Positions 37,913 to 45,778 of a DNA stretch of 64,000 nt are shown piece after piece; within the stretch, counting starts at the first letter, position 1, and the number at the start of each line of letters is the position of its first letter. Under the pieces are notes generated by a model. That model ran no database searches. It saw only the letters and a list, made by a program, of their open reading frames with translations, and was not told the origin of the DNA. The DNA is from Sphingopyxis sp. (GTDB lineage Bacteria; Pseudomonadota; Alphaproteobacteria; Sphingomonadales; Sphingomonadaceae). Both the position numbers and the translations under genes were made by a program. The stretch lies in assembly GCF_016793825.1 (NCBI RefSeq), contig NZ_JAEULM010000014.1:23530-87529 (forward strand). Reading direction: 5' to 3'.

Positions 37913-38703
37913 ATCGCGATCGCCTGACTGCCGCTGAGCACCGGTTCGCCGGCGCGGTTCCACAGCATCATGTCCTGCACCGACAGGCCGCCACGGGCAT
38001 AGCCGGTTTTCGCCGACAGCAGCCACCAGCCATCGTCGGTCGTCGGCGCGCCGGTCAACATGTTGACCGTCCAGTTCATCGAGCTGATTGGGCCGAATTC
38101 GCTGAACAGGGCCATCGCAGCCGGCGGCAGCGCGTCGCCCATTGCCAGCAGCGCGACGGCGGGATGACAGGCCGGTTCCTCGACGAAGCGCACCCAGGTC
38201 AGATATTCGCCGACCTCGCTCTTCCAACTGAAGCGCGGGCCTGTGGTCGGGCGCATGTCGAAATGGCGCGTGAAGGACGGGCGGGCCTTGTGTTCCGGGA
38301 CTGGCTCCAGCGTATCGGGTTCGGGCGCTTCCGGCATGATCAGGCGATTGTGATCGAGATGGCTTTTGCGGTCGCCTGAAAAGGCAAAGACGGCGGCGGT
38401 GCCAAAACCCTGATCGCTCGATACGCCGGCATCGATGAACAGGCTCGATTTCGACTGGCGCAGCACGCGCGTGCTGACCGTGCAATCGCCGCCGACGGGT
38501 CCGATAAAGCTGATCTGCGCATAGCGAAGCGGCGTTTCGGTCGGGTGGAGCGCCATCGCCCCGGCCAGCGCGACCGCCGAACTGATCCCGCCATAGGCGG
38601 TGCGGCCCTGCATCCAGCCGTCGTCGATATGCGCCTTTGCGACGTCGCCGTCGATGCGCAGCGTGGAGAGCAGCGCGTCGAGCGCGCTGGGAGAGGTCGT
38701 CAT
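37903..38703 (-). CDS. Acyl-CoA thioesterase family protein (TesB-like)
   Basis: A 266-residue double hotdog-fold thioesterase that hydrolyses acyl-CoA. The N-terminal half shows DGWMQGRTAYGGISSAVALA, a family landmark, and FIGPVGGDCTVSTRVLRQSK; the second hotdog ends with WTVNMLTGAP and the Asp-containing loop near GYARGGLSVQDMMLWNRAGE. It is 7 bp after the enoyl-reductase-like gene, on the same strand, so it is probably in one transcript under the operator at 39892. Its 3' end overlaps the kinase gene by 10 bp (convergent). Confidence 0.85.
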   Translation of the reverse strand: MTTSPSALDALLSTLRIDGDVAKAHIDDGWMQGRTAYGGISSAVALAGAMALHPTETPLRYAQISFIGPVGGDCTVSTRVLRQSKSSLFIDAGVSSDQGFGTAAVFAFSGDRKSHLDHNRLIMPEAPEPDTLEPVPEHKARPSFTRHFDMRPTTGPRFSWKSEVGEYLTWVRFVEEPACHPAVALLAMGDALPPAAMALFSEFGPISSMNWTVNMLTGAPTTDDGWWLLSAKTGYARGGLSVQDMMLWNRAGEPVLSGSQAIAIYA

Positions 38704-38710
38704 TGTTATG

Positions 38711-39880
38711 CTATTCCTCGACCCGAAAGGTCAGTCCGGCGTTGGCGGTCAGTCGCGCGATCAGGGCGTCGCCGAGCAGCGCGCCCGGCGTCCACACGCC
38801 GCCCGTACCCTTGTTTTCGAGCAGCGCGATGCCCGTTTCGGCGAGCATCTTCGACGTCGAGCCATAGCCCGGATCGCGGTCGCCCTGCACGCTGGTGCGC
38901 ACCGTCGTCCCGTCGGGATATTCGCCGATGAAGAGAATGTCGTAAAAGCCGTTCTCGCGCTCTTCCTTGCTTGGGCCCTCGCCGGGTTTGATGCTGGGAT
39001 CGAAGGGGTTCGCCTTCGCCATCGCCTCGGCCATCGCCTTGCCGGCGTCGCCGATCGTGGTCATCACCATTTCGTCATAGACCAGATCCGCACCCCATTC
39101 ATGCCCGAGCAGGAAGTTGCTGCGGTGGACATTCTTGGTGTTGATTGCCGCCATAACGAAAGGCGCGGTCCAGGTGCCCGTCGCGCTGTCATATTCGGGG
39201 ACAAGGCCTGTCGGTTGCGACGGCCCCTCGAATCCCGGCGTCAATGCGAAGCTGGATTTGAGCAGCAGCGCCAGCGAGGGCTTTTTCGCGATGGCCTTCA
39301 GCGTTTCGGTGAGGCTGGCGATGGTTCCGCCCGACGCGCCGCCCGCCATCTTGCGGACGCGGCCCTTGACACGCGGGGCGGGTTTGCCGTGCCGCTTCAC
39401 CGCCTCGGCCTGCAGGAACAGGACGCCGAGGTCGAAGGGGATCGAATCGAAACCGCATGAGAAGGTGATGCGCGCGCCCGACGCCTTTGCTGCGTCGTGG
39501 TGTTTGTCGATCATCTCGCGCATCCAGCCCGGTTCGCCGCAGAGGTCGGCATAGGCGGTGCCGGCGCGGACGCAGGCGGCGACGAGTTCGTTGCCGTAAA
39601 GCTGGTAGGGGCCGACCGTGGTCAGCACGACCCGGGTACTCGCGGCCATCGCATCGAGGCTGGCGGGATCGCTGGCGTCGGCGACGACAAGCGGCGTTTC
39701 CTCGTCGGCGCCGATCAGGTCGCGGACTTCGGCCAGCTTGGCGAGGCTGCGTCCCGCCATTGCCCATTTCGGTGCGTCCTTGCGGCCCTTGTAGTGATGC
39801 GCGAGATATTCGGCGACGAGGCGGCCGGTAAAGCCGGTCGCGCCGTAAACGACGATGTCGAGATCGCGGCCAGCGGCCAT
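38711..39880 (-). CDS. Saccharopine dehydrogenase-like / trans-acting enoyl reductase family protein
   Basis: A 389-residue NAD(P)-binding protein. The Rossmann motif is VYGATGFTGRLVAEYLAHHY at the N-terminus, with VVLTTVGPYQLYG and the long C-terminal half of saccharopine dehydrogenase-like proteins. Relatives act as trans-acting enoyl reductases in lipid or polyketide synthesis. It is the first gene of a two-gene unit with a thioesterase and has the palindromic operator just upstream. The substrate is unknown. Confidence 0.85.
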   Translation of the reverse strand: MAAGRDLDIVVYGATGFTGRLVAEYLAHHYKGRKDAPKWAMAGRSLAKLAEVRDLIGADEETPLVVADASDPASLDAMAASTRVVLTTVGPYQLYGNELVAACVRAGTAYADLCGEPGWMREMIDKHHDAAKASGARITFSCGFDSIPFDLGVLFLQAEAVKRHGKPAPRVKGRVRKMAGGASGGTIASLTETLKAIAKKPSLALLLKSSFALTPGFEGPSQPTGLVPEYDSATGTWTAPFVMAAINTKNVHRSNFLLGHEWGADLVYDEMVMTTIGDAGKAMAEAMAKANPFDPSIKPGEGPSKEERENGFYDILFIGEYPDGTTVRTSVQGDRDPGYGSTSKMLAETGIALLENKGTGGVWTPGALLGDALIARLTANAGLTFRVEE

Positions 39881-39891
39881 GACAAACTCTC

Positions 39892-39910
39892 CCTTTACGT
39901 AAACGTCAAG
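39892..39910. promoter_or_regulatory. Operator upstream of the enoyl-reductase/thioesterase unit
   Basis: CCTTTACGTAAACGTCAAG shares the core ACGT-NN-ACGT and flanks with the site at 29011-29029. Read on the gene strand, both contain ACGTNNACGTAAAGG, differing only in the two central bases. It ends 11 bp before the start codon, where a repressor would block initiation. Confidence 0.6.
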
Positions 39911-39952
39911 TGGAAGCTAGCGCAGAGTTTGCCCGATGCCAAGCGCGAAGCG

Positions 39953-40441
39953 TCAGCGGCGCCACCATGGACGATGGGCAGCCACCGGGGCATCGACCGC
40001 ATCGGCACGCCCCTCGGCGCGCGCGGCGCGAAGTTCGGCGTCGTGTGCGGTGATCTCGTCGCGCCGTTTGCGGCGAAGCGCATCGTAGCTCCAGCGCGTG
40101 TGGCCATAGCCGAACAAGCAGAGCAGGCCGCCGGCGATCGCCAGATTCTTCATCGCTGCCACCGCTTGTGCCGGATCGGTGAACTCGCGGTGGAAGAAAA
40201 GGATCGTGAGCAGGACGAACCCCGCGAGCAACAGTGAAAAAAGCCGCGCAAAAATGCCGAGCGCGATGCAGATGCCCGCGATCAGTTCGAAGAGGCCGGT
40301 CGGGACGGCCAGCGCGCCGGGCAGGCCTGCGGCGGAGATCATCGCGCCGGTGTCGCTAACGTGGATGAGCTTGTTGATCCCGGAAACGATGAATATCACG
40401 GCGATGAACAGGCGGCCGATGAAGACGGCGATCATGGACAT
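39953..40441 (-). CDS. DoxX family membrane protein
   Basis: A 162-residue protein with four transmembrane helices of the DoxX fold. The first helix (AVFIGRLFIAVIFIVSGINK) and the segment GLFELIAGICIALGIFARLF are typical. DoxX proteins in bacteria are linked to quinone or redox-related membrane complexes. The last 55 residues form a polar, Arg-rich tail. Single gene, convergent with none nearby. Confidence 0.88.
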   Translation of the reverse strand: MSMIAVFIGRLFIAVIFIVSGINKLIHVSDTGAMISAAGLPGALAVPTGLFELIAGICIALGIFARLFSLLLAGFVLLTILFFHREFTDPAQAVAAMKNLAIAGGLLCLFGYGHTRWSYDALRRKRRDEITAHDAELRAARAEGRADAVDAPVAAHRPWWRR

Positions 40442-40511
40442 GGGGCATCCTCCACTCGCGCCCCGTCCGCTGTCCCTTCAGGACGCTTGGGGGGCGAAAG
40501 AGGTTCCGCCG

Positions 40512-41066
40512 TCAGAGTTTGGGCAGAGTAACGCCCTTTTGCCCCATATATTTGCCCGCGCGGTCGGCGTAGCTCGTCTCGCAGGGTTCGTTGCCTTGCA
40601 GGAAAAGGAACTGGCACGCGCCCTCGTTCGCATAGATTTTGGCGGGCAGGGGCGTGGTGTTCGAAAACTCCAACGTTACATGGCCTTCCCAGCCGGGTTC
40701 GAGCGGCGTGACGTTCACGATGATGCCGCAGCGCGCATAGGTCGACTTGCCGAGGCAGATCACCAGCACATCGCGCGGGATGCGGAAATATTCGACGGTG
40801 CGGGCGAGCGCGAAGCTGTTCGGCGGAATGATGCAGACGTCGGTTTCGCGGTCGACGAAATTCTTGGGATCGAAGCTCTTGGGATCGACGATCGTGCTGT
40901 CGACGTTGGTGAATATCTTGAATTCGGGTGCAACGCGCGCGTCATAGCCGTAGGATGAGAGGCCATAGCTGATGCATCCGTCACGGCGTTGCGCCTCGAC
41001 GAACGGCTCGATCATGCCCTGCGTCCGGGCGGCTTCGCGAATCCATTTGTCGGAAAGAATGGCCAT
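40512..41066 (-). CDS. dcd: dCTP deaminase
   Basis: A 184-residue trimeric enzyme converting dCTP to dUTP for dTTP synthesis. Landmarks are [11 protein letters not shown] at the start, [13 protein letters not shown], the nucleotide-binding region [20 protein letters not shown] and the catalytic segment [20 protein letters not shown] with the conserved Glu, then GACQFLF. Length fits the family. It lies beside cdd, giving two pyrimidine salvage or interconversion genes in a row. Confidence 0.95.
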   Translation of the reverse strand: MAILSDKWIREAARTQGMIEPFVEAQRRDGCISYGLSSYGYDARVAPEFKIFTNVDSTIVDPKSFDPKNFVDRETDVCIIPPNSFALARTVEYFRIPRDVLVICLGKSTYARCGIIVNVTPLEPGWEGHVTLEFSNTTPLPAKIYANEGACQFLFLQGNEPCETSYADRAGKYMGQKGVTLPKL

Positions 41067-41105
41067 GCCGCTGTCTTGTCGGCGCCGCGCGCTTTGCGCA
41101 AGCGG

Positions 41106-41567
41106 TCAGTCGAGAAGGCCGAGATCTTTGGGGCCGAAAGCGGCAGGGAGCAGTTCGCTCAGCCGATAGCTTTTCACAGCTTTGCCGTCGCCCGAGGCGC
41201 AGTGGACAAGGATGTCGGTCCGCGATCGTTCGGCGGCTTCGTTCAGCACCTGTCGGCAGCGTCCGCACGGGTTGACCGGGTCGGAGCCGATCAGATCCTC
41301 GCCGTCGGGGCGGCCGCCGATGATCGCGACTTCCGCAAGTTCGCCGATCCAGCCTTCATTGGCGATCTTTGCCACCGCGTTCGTTTCGGCGCAGAGCGTC
41401 AGGCCATAGCTCGCGTTCTCGACGTTGGCGCCGGTGACGACGTCGCCGTTCCTGAGCAGCAGCGCGGCGCCGACATGAAACCCCGAATAGGGAGCATAGG
41501 CGCGGCTTGCGGCGTCGCGGGCGGCGGCGATCAAGGCATCGCGCGTGCTTGGGCGTGCATCACTCAT
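41106..41567 (-). CDS. cdd: Cytidine deaminase
   Basis: A 153-residue zinc enzyme deaminating cytidine and deoxycytidine. Zinc ligands and the catalytic Glu are in LCAETNAV and PCGRCRQVL; GANVENASYGLT is the substrate-binding segment. Only the ATG at 41567 makes sense as start; the longer frame overlaps the upstream gene. It overlaps that gene by 4 bp (ATGA). Confidence 0.94.
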   Translation of the reverse strand: MSDARPSTRDALIAAARDAASRAYAPYSGFHVGAALLLRNGDVVTGANVENASYGLTLCAETNAVAKIANEGWIGELAEVAIIGGRPDGEDLIGSDPVNPCGRCRQVLNEAAERSRTDILVHCASGDGKAVKSYRLSELLPAAFGPKDLGLLD

Positions 41568-42319
41568 GGCATGTCTCCCCGAGGGCGCAGCACGTTCCAG
41601 CCGACGGTGCCCCCGGCGCCCGTAAGGCGGATATAATCGTTCGCCTGCCACATCGCCCAAGGATGGGCGCCATAGTCGGGTTCGAAGAAATCGCGGCGAA
41701 GCCAGGTGGTGCGTGCGATCCCTTCCGTCACCTTGTAATCGGCCTCGAACGACGGACCGGGCGCGATCAGGCTGGGCTTGCCCGTATGCGCCTCGATCTG
41801 GGCCAGAAAGGTCGCGAGTTCGGACAAGAGCAATGCGCGTGTCGGTCGGTCGGGGCAGCGGTCGTCATAATCGAGCCAGACGACGGCGGGCAGGGCATCG
41901 GCGCGGCGCGGAACATGGCGGATGAAATTTGCGGCCTGGTCGGTCGCAAGCTGGCACAGGCTGTAACGATGGATCGCGCCGACCTGTACGCCGACGTTGC
42001 GTGCATGCGCCAGGTTGCGCGTGAACATCGGGTCGAGCCCGTCGGTGCCGTCGGTCGCCGCGACATAGGCGAAATCGGCGCCCGCGGCCTTGATCGATCC
42101 CCAATGGACTTCGCCATTGTCGGCACTGATCGTCACGCCTTGGGTCGGAAACAGGTCGCGGTTCGGGGTCCAGCGGGCGGCCCACCACAGCGCGATGCCG
42201 ACAAGCAGCACGACAAGCAGCAATCCGCCAGCGACGCGGCGTACAAAGCGCGCGATCGCATCCCGCCAGCCCTGCGTCGCCTTGCCTACCTGCTTCGCTG
42301 CCTTCGTCGCCATGCTCAA
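41564..42319 (-). CDS. GH25-type lysozyme-like membrane protein
   Basis: A 251-residue protein with one N-terminal membrane helix (GGLLLVVLLVGIALWWAARW) and a GH25-like (beta/alpha) barrel. The first strand region GVTISADNGEVHWGSIKAAG replaces the usual DVSxxQGxxDW opening, and the active-site strand reads VVWLDYDD, with Asp where GH25 lysozymes have Glu (DxE). It may therefore have altered or lost activity. Genes upstream and downstream overlap by 4 bp each, giving UPF0262-GH25-cdd as one transcript. Confidence 0.78.
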   Translation of the reverse strand: MSMATKAAKQVGKATQGWRDAIARFVRRVAGGLLLVVLLVGIALWWAARWTPNRDLFPTQGVTISADNGEVHWGSIKAAGADFAYVAATDGTDGLDPMFTRNLAHARNVGVQVGAIHRYSLCQLATDQAANFIRHVPRRADALPAVVWLDYDDRCPDRPTRALLLSELATFLAQIEAHTGKPSLIAPGPSFEADYKVTEGIARTTWLRRDFFEPDYGAHPWAMWQANDYIRLTGAGGTVGWNVLRPRGDMP

Positions 42320-42813
42320 CCCTTGATGTGGAGCACGCAGATCAGCGTGAAGAGGCGCCGCGCCGTGTCGAAATCGACGGCGATCTTGCCATCGAGCCGA
42401 TCCATCAGCATTTCGGCCGCTTCGTTGTGCAGCCCGCGGCGCGCCATGTCGACGGTCTCGATCTGCTGGGCGGTCGAGGTCTTGATCGCCTGATAATAGC
42501 TATCGCAGATCGCGAAATAATCGCGGATCGGGCGACGGAACCGACCCAGTCCGAGGATGATAGCTTCGAGCGGCGAGCCGTCCTCGCGGCTGATTTCGAA
42601 GATAAGTCGTCCTTCCTCGACACGCAGCATCAACCGGTAGGGGCCGGCGTAGCCGTCGGGATGGCCGCGCTGCGGCACGAACTTGTTGTCTTCGATCAGA
42701 TCGAAGATCGCAACGCGCCGCTCCTGTTCGACATCCGGGTTACGCCAGACGATCGAGCCTTCGTCGAGCTCGATCGAAATGATGCGCTGTTGGGAAGGGT
42801 CGGCGTCGGTCAT
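42316..42813 (-). CDS. UPF0262 family protein
   Basis: A 165-residue protein matching the alphaproteobacterial UPF0262 family: RIISIELDEGSIVWRNPDVE near the start, EDNKFVPQRGHPDGYAGPYR, and IRDYFAICDSYYQAIKTSTA. The function is unknown. It starts at ATG 42813, divergent from dnaB with a gap of about 130 bp. Its stop overlaps the next gene's start. Confidence 0.9.
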   Translation of the reverse strand: MTDADPSQQRIISIELDEGSIVWRNPDVEQERRVAIFDLIEDNKFVPQRGHPDGYAGPYRLMLRVEEGRLIFEISREDGSPLEAIILGLGRFRRPIRDYFAICDSYYQAIKTSTAQQIETVDMARRGLHNEAAEMLMDRLDGKIAVDFDTARRLFTLICVLHIKG

Positions 42814-42940
42814 GCTGCCTGTGCTTCTACTTGCCGCACGGGGAAGGGCAAGGGCCACTTATGCCGGAAGTATCCACAGGCGCGTCGGGTGGTCGCCGAT
42901 CCCTGTTGCATGGCGTTTCATGCCGTCGCATGGTGCCGCC

Positions 42941-44452
42941 ATGCCAGAGCTAGCCCTTTTTCCGACCCCGGTGGCCGCCCGGGAAGAACGTCAATTGCCT
43001 CGCAATGTCGAGGCCGAGGCCGCGTTTCTGGGTGCGATCCTGATCGACAACCGAGTCGTCGAAGATTTGCCCGTGCAATTGAACGCGACGCATTTCTTCG
43101 AACCGCTGCATGGCCGTATCTTCCAGCAGGCGATGGCGCTGATCGAGCGTAACAGCATCGCGACGCCGGTGACGCTCAAACCCTTTTTCGAGGCCGACGA
43201 GGCGATGAACGCGGTCGGCGGGGTCGGTTATCTTGCGCAATTGACCGGAAGCGGCGCCGGCCTGATCGGCGCGCGCGACTTTGCGCGGCAGATCTTCGAC
43301 CTCGCGCTGCTTCGCGAACTGGTGGGCGTGGGGCGGACGCTTGTCGACAGCGCGCTGGACACCAGCGAGAGCGTCGATCCGCATGCGCAGATCGAGGAAG
43401 CCGAAACGGCGCTGTACCGCGTCGCTGGCGGCGAGGCCGAGATGGGATCGGTCAAGAGTTTCAGCGCCGCAAGCCTGACCGCACTTCAGGCGGCCGAGCG
43501 GGCGCTCAATTCGGGCGGCCACCTGTCGGGGATCACGACCGGCATCGGCAGCATGAACGCCAAGATCGGTGGCATGCACAATTCGGACTTGATGATCCTT
43601 GCCGGCCGTCCCGGCATGGGCAAGACCTCGCTCGCGACCAACATCGCCTATAACGCCGCCGAGCGGTTCCGCCGCGACGAGGAGGACGGCATCCCGCCCG
43701 AGAAGAATATGGGCGCGAAGGTTGCTTTCTTCAGCCTCGAAATGTCGGCCGACCAGCTCGCGACGCGCGTGCTTGCCGAGCAATCGGGGGTGTCGGGCGA
43801 AGCGCTGCGCATGGGCAAGATCAGCAAGGAGCAGTTCCAGCAATTGAGCCGCGCCGCGCAGACGCTTCAGACGCTGCCCCTGTTTATCGACGACACGCCG
43901 GGCCTGACGATCGCGAGCCTGCGCACCCGCGCGCGGCGACTGCAACGGCGCCACGGCATCGGCTTTATCATCGTCGACTATCTGCAACTGCTGCAAGGAT
44001 CGTCGAAGAGCGGCGATAACCGCGTGCAGGAAATCTCTGAAATTTCTCGCGGTTTGAAGACGCTGGCAAAGGAACTCAACGTTCCGGTGATGGCGCTGTC
44101 GCAGCTCAGCCGCCAGGTCGAAAGCCGCGAAGACAAGCGTCCGCAACTCTCCGACCTTCGTGAATCGGGGTCGATCGAGCAGGACGCCGACATGGTGCTT
44201 TTCGTGTTCCGCGAGGACTATTATGTCGCGGCGCGCGAGCCGAAGCGCCCGGTCGAAGGCGATGACGTGAAGATTCACGCGCAGCATGAGGAATGGGCGG
44301 CGGAGATGGAGCGTGTTTTCGGTCTTGCCGAAGTGATCGTCGCGAAATCGCGTCACGGTTCGACGGGCAAGATTCGCATGCACTTCGAGGCGAAGACCAC
44401 GAAGTTCAGCGACCTCGCCGACGACAGCATGGCCTATACGGATTATGAATAG
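42941..44452 (+). CDS. dnaB: Replicative DNA helicase
   Basis: A 503-residue hexameric helicase. The N-terminal domain (NVEAEAAFLGAILIDNRVVE) binds primase; the RecA-like domain has Walker A AGRPGMGKTS (221-230) and the later FIIVDYLQLLQG (Walker B) and ALSQLSRQVESREDKRPQLS motifs. Full length for the family. I start at ATG 42941; the frame is open further upstream but reads as the UPF0262 shadow. Confidence 0.96.
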   Translation: MPELALFPTPVAAREERQLPRNVEAEAAFLGAILIDNRVVEDLPVQLNATHFFEPLHGRIFQQAMALIERNSIATPVTLKPFFEADEAMNAVGGVGYLAQLTGSGAGLIGARDFARQIFDLALLRELVGVGRTLVDSALDTSESVDPHAQIEEAETALYRVAGGEAEMGSVKSFSAASLTALQAAERALNSGGHLSGITTGIGSMNAKIGGMHNSDLMILAGRPGMGKTSLATNIAYNAAERFRRDEEDGIPPEKNMGAKVAFFSLEMSADQLATRVLAEQSGVSGEALRMGKISKEQFQQLSRAAQTLQTLPLFIDDTPGLTIASLRTRARRLQRRHGIGFIIVDYLQLLQGSSKSGDNRVQEISEISRGLKTLAKELNVPVMALSQLSRQVESREDKRPQLSDLRESGSIEQDADMVLFVFREDYYVAAREPKRPVEGDDVKIHAQHEEWAAEMERVFGLAEVIVAKSRHGSTGKIRMHFEAKTTKFSDLADDSMAYTDYE

Positions 44453-44484
44453 CTTCTAGTCCGTCATCCCGGCGACGACAGATG

Positions 44485-45363
44485 TCAGAAGGCCGGGTCG
44501 TTCGCCGGGTCGTCGAGAATGGGCGTGACTTCGGTGTGGATTCCGCATTCGGTCTTGTCCCAGCCACGCCAGCGGCCCGAGCGCGGGTCTTCGCCTGGCT
44601 GAACCTTTGACGTGCAGGGCGAGCAGCCGATCGACGGATAGCCTTCGGCTTCCAGGGGATGCCGAGGGAGGTCGTGCGCCTCGAAATAGGTGTCCAGCTC
44701 GTCGCGGGTCCAGTTGGCGAGCGGGTTGAATTTCAGGCGGCCGGTCGAGCCGTCAAGTTCGAAGCGCGGTAGGCCGGCGCGCGTCGACGACTGGAAGCCC
44801 TTGCGGCCGGTGATCGACGTGTCGAAATCGGCTAGCGCCTTTTCGAGCGGCTTTACCTTGCGGATTTCGCAGCAGCCGTCGGGATCATAGGACCAGCGCA
44901 ATTCGGTCGCGTCCCTGGCCGCCAGATCGGCAGCGTCGGGCGTGAGGGTGACGATGTTGAGATCGAGCCGCCGGGCCAGAGTGTCGCGATAGGCCAGCGT
45001 TTCGGGAAAATGCTTGCCGGTATCGAGGAACAGCACCGGCATGCCGGGTGCCGAACGGCTTATCAGGTGGAGCAACACTGCGCTTTCGGCGCCAAAGCTC
45101 GATACGATCGCCGTGTCGCCGAGCAGATCGGCGCCGATTACGCTTGCCACAACCTCGGCGGCGTCCTGGCCGCGGAACAGATTGTTGAGCCGGATGACGT
45201 CATCCTGCGTGAAGCGCGGCGCCACGTCGATCCGGTCGCGCGTGCGATCGCGGCGCTTGTCCGCATCCGCTGCCAACGCGGCCGGGACGCCCGCCGGCCG
45301 GACATGGCCATGGGGAGTCTCCGTTTCGCTGGTCGCGAACGGGATCTTGGCGCCGTCAACCAT
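44485..45363 (-). CDS. cysH: Adenylylsulfate/phosphoadenylylsulfate reductase
   Basis: A 292-residue reductase that turns activated sulfate into sulfite using thioredoxin. The nucleotide-binding part has VSSFGAESAVLLHLI and VLFLDTGKHFPETLAYRD. Cysteines in GCCEIRK and IGCSPCTSK form the CC...CxxC set that binds a [4Fe-4S] cluster, which points to the APS-reducing type. The catalytic Cys is in KTECGIH near the C-terminus. It is the last gene of the cys operon and overlaps the DUF934 gene by 8 bp. Confidence 0.94.
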   Translation of the reverse strand: MVDGAKIPFATSETETPHGHVRPAGVPAALAADADKRRDRTRDRIDVAPRFTQDDVIRLNNLFRGQDAAEVVASVIGADLLGDTAIVSSFGAESAVLLHLISRSAPGMPVLFLDTGKHFPETLAYRDTLARRLDLNIVTLTPDAADLAARDATELRWSYDPDGCCEIRKVKPLEKALADFDTSITGRKGFQSSTRAGLPRFELDGSTGRLKFNPLANWTRDELDTYFEAHDLPRHPLEAEGYPSIGCSPCTSKVQPGEDPRSGRWRGWDKTECGIHTEVTPILDDPANDPAF

Positions 45364-45778
45364 GGCGCAGCTTCCATATCGGAACAGCTTCGTCGGTCGC
45401 ATCCTGATAAACGTTCGAATAGCGGTTCAGCGCTGCTTCGACATCGACCGGATTCAGCGAATGCTGCGAGGCGAAACTGTCGAAGCCACAACGGCGCATG
45501 AAGAACAGAAGGTCGATCAGCACGTCACCCTCGGCGCGCAGTTCGCCCTTGTAGCCGGCCTCGCGGAGGATGCGCGCGCTCGAAAAGCCGCGCCCGTCGC
45601 GAAAGCGCGGGAACGAGACTTCGATGAGTTGCAGGCGGTCCAGATGCGGGATGAGCTGCCGGGCGTCCTCGCCCGCCTCGAGCCGCACCGCCGTGGCGTC
45701 AGGCTGTTCGAGAAAGGCGTCGAGCGTGACCGCCGGTTCTTCGTGCGGCTGATCGTCGCGATAGCGGAAATTACCCAT
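45356..45778 (-). CDS. DUF934 family protein (sulfate-assimilation partner)
   Basis: A 140-residue protein with the DUF934 signature: LIEVSFPRFRDGRGFSSARI and FMRRCGFDSFASQHSLNPVD. DUF934 genes sit between cysI and cysH in many alphaproteobacteria and are presumed to help sulfite reduction, but no activity is established. It overlaps both neighbours by 8 bp each. Confidence 0.92.
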   Translation of the reverse strand: MGNFRYRDDQPHEEPAVTLDAFLEQPDATAVRLEAGEDARQLIPHLDRLQLIEVSFPRFRDGRGFSSARILREAGYKGELRAEGDVLIDLLFFMRRCGFDSFASQHSLNPVDVEAALNRYSNVYQDATDEAVPIWKLRHG

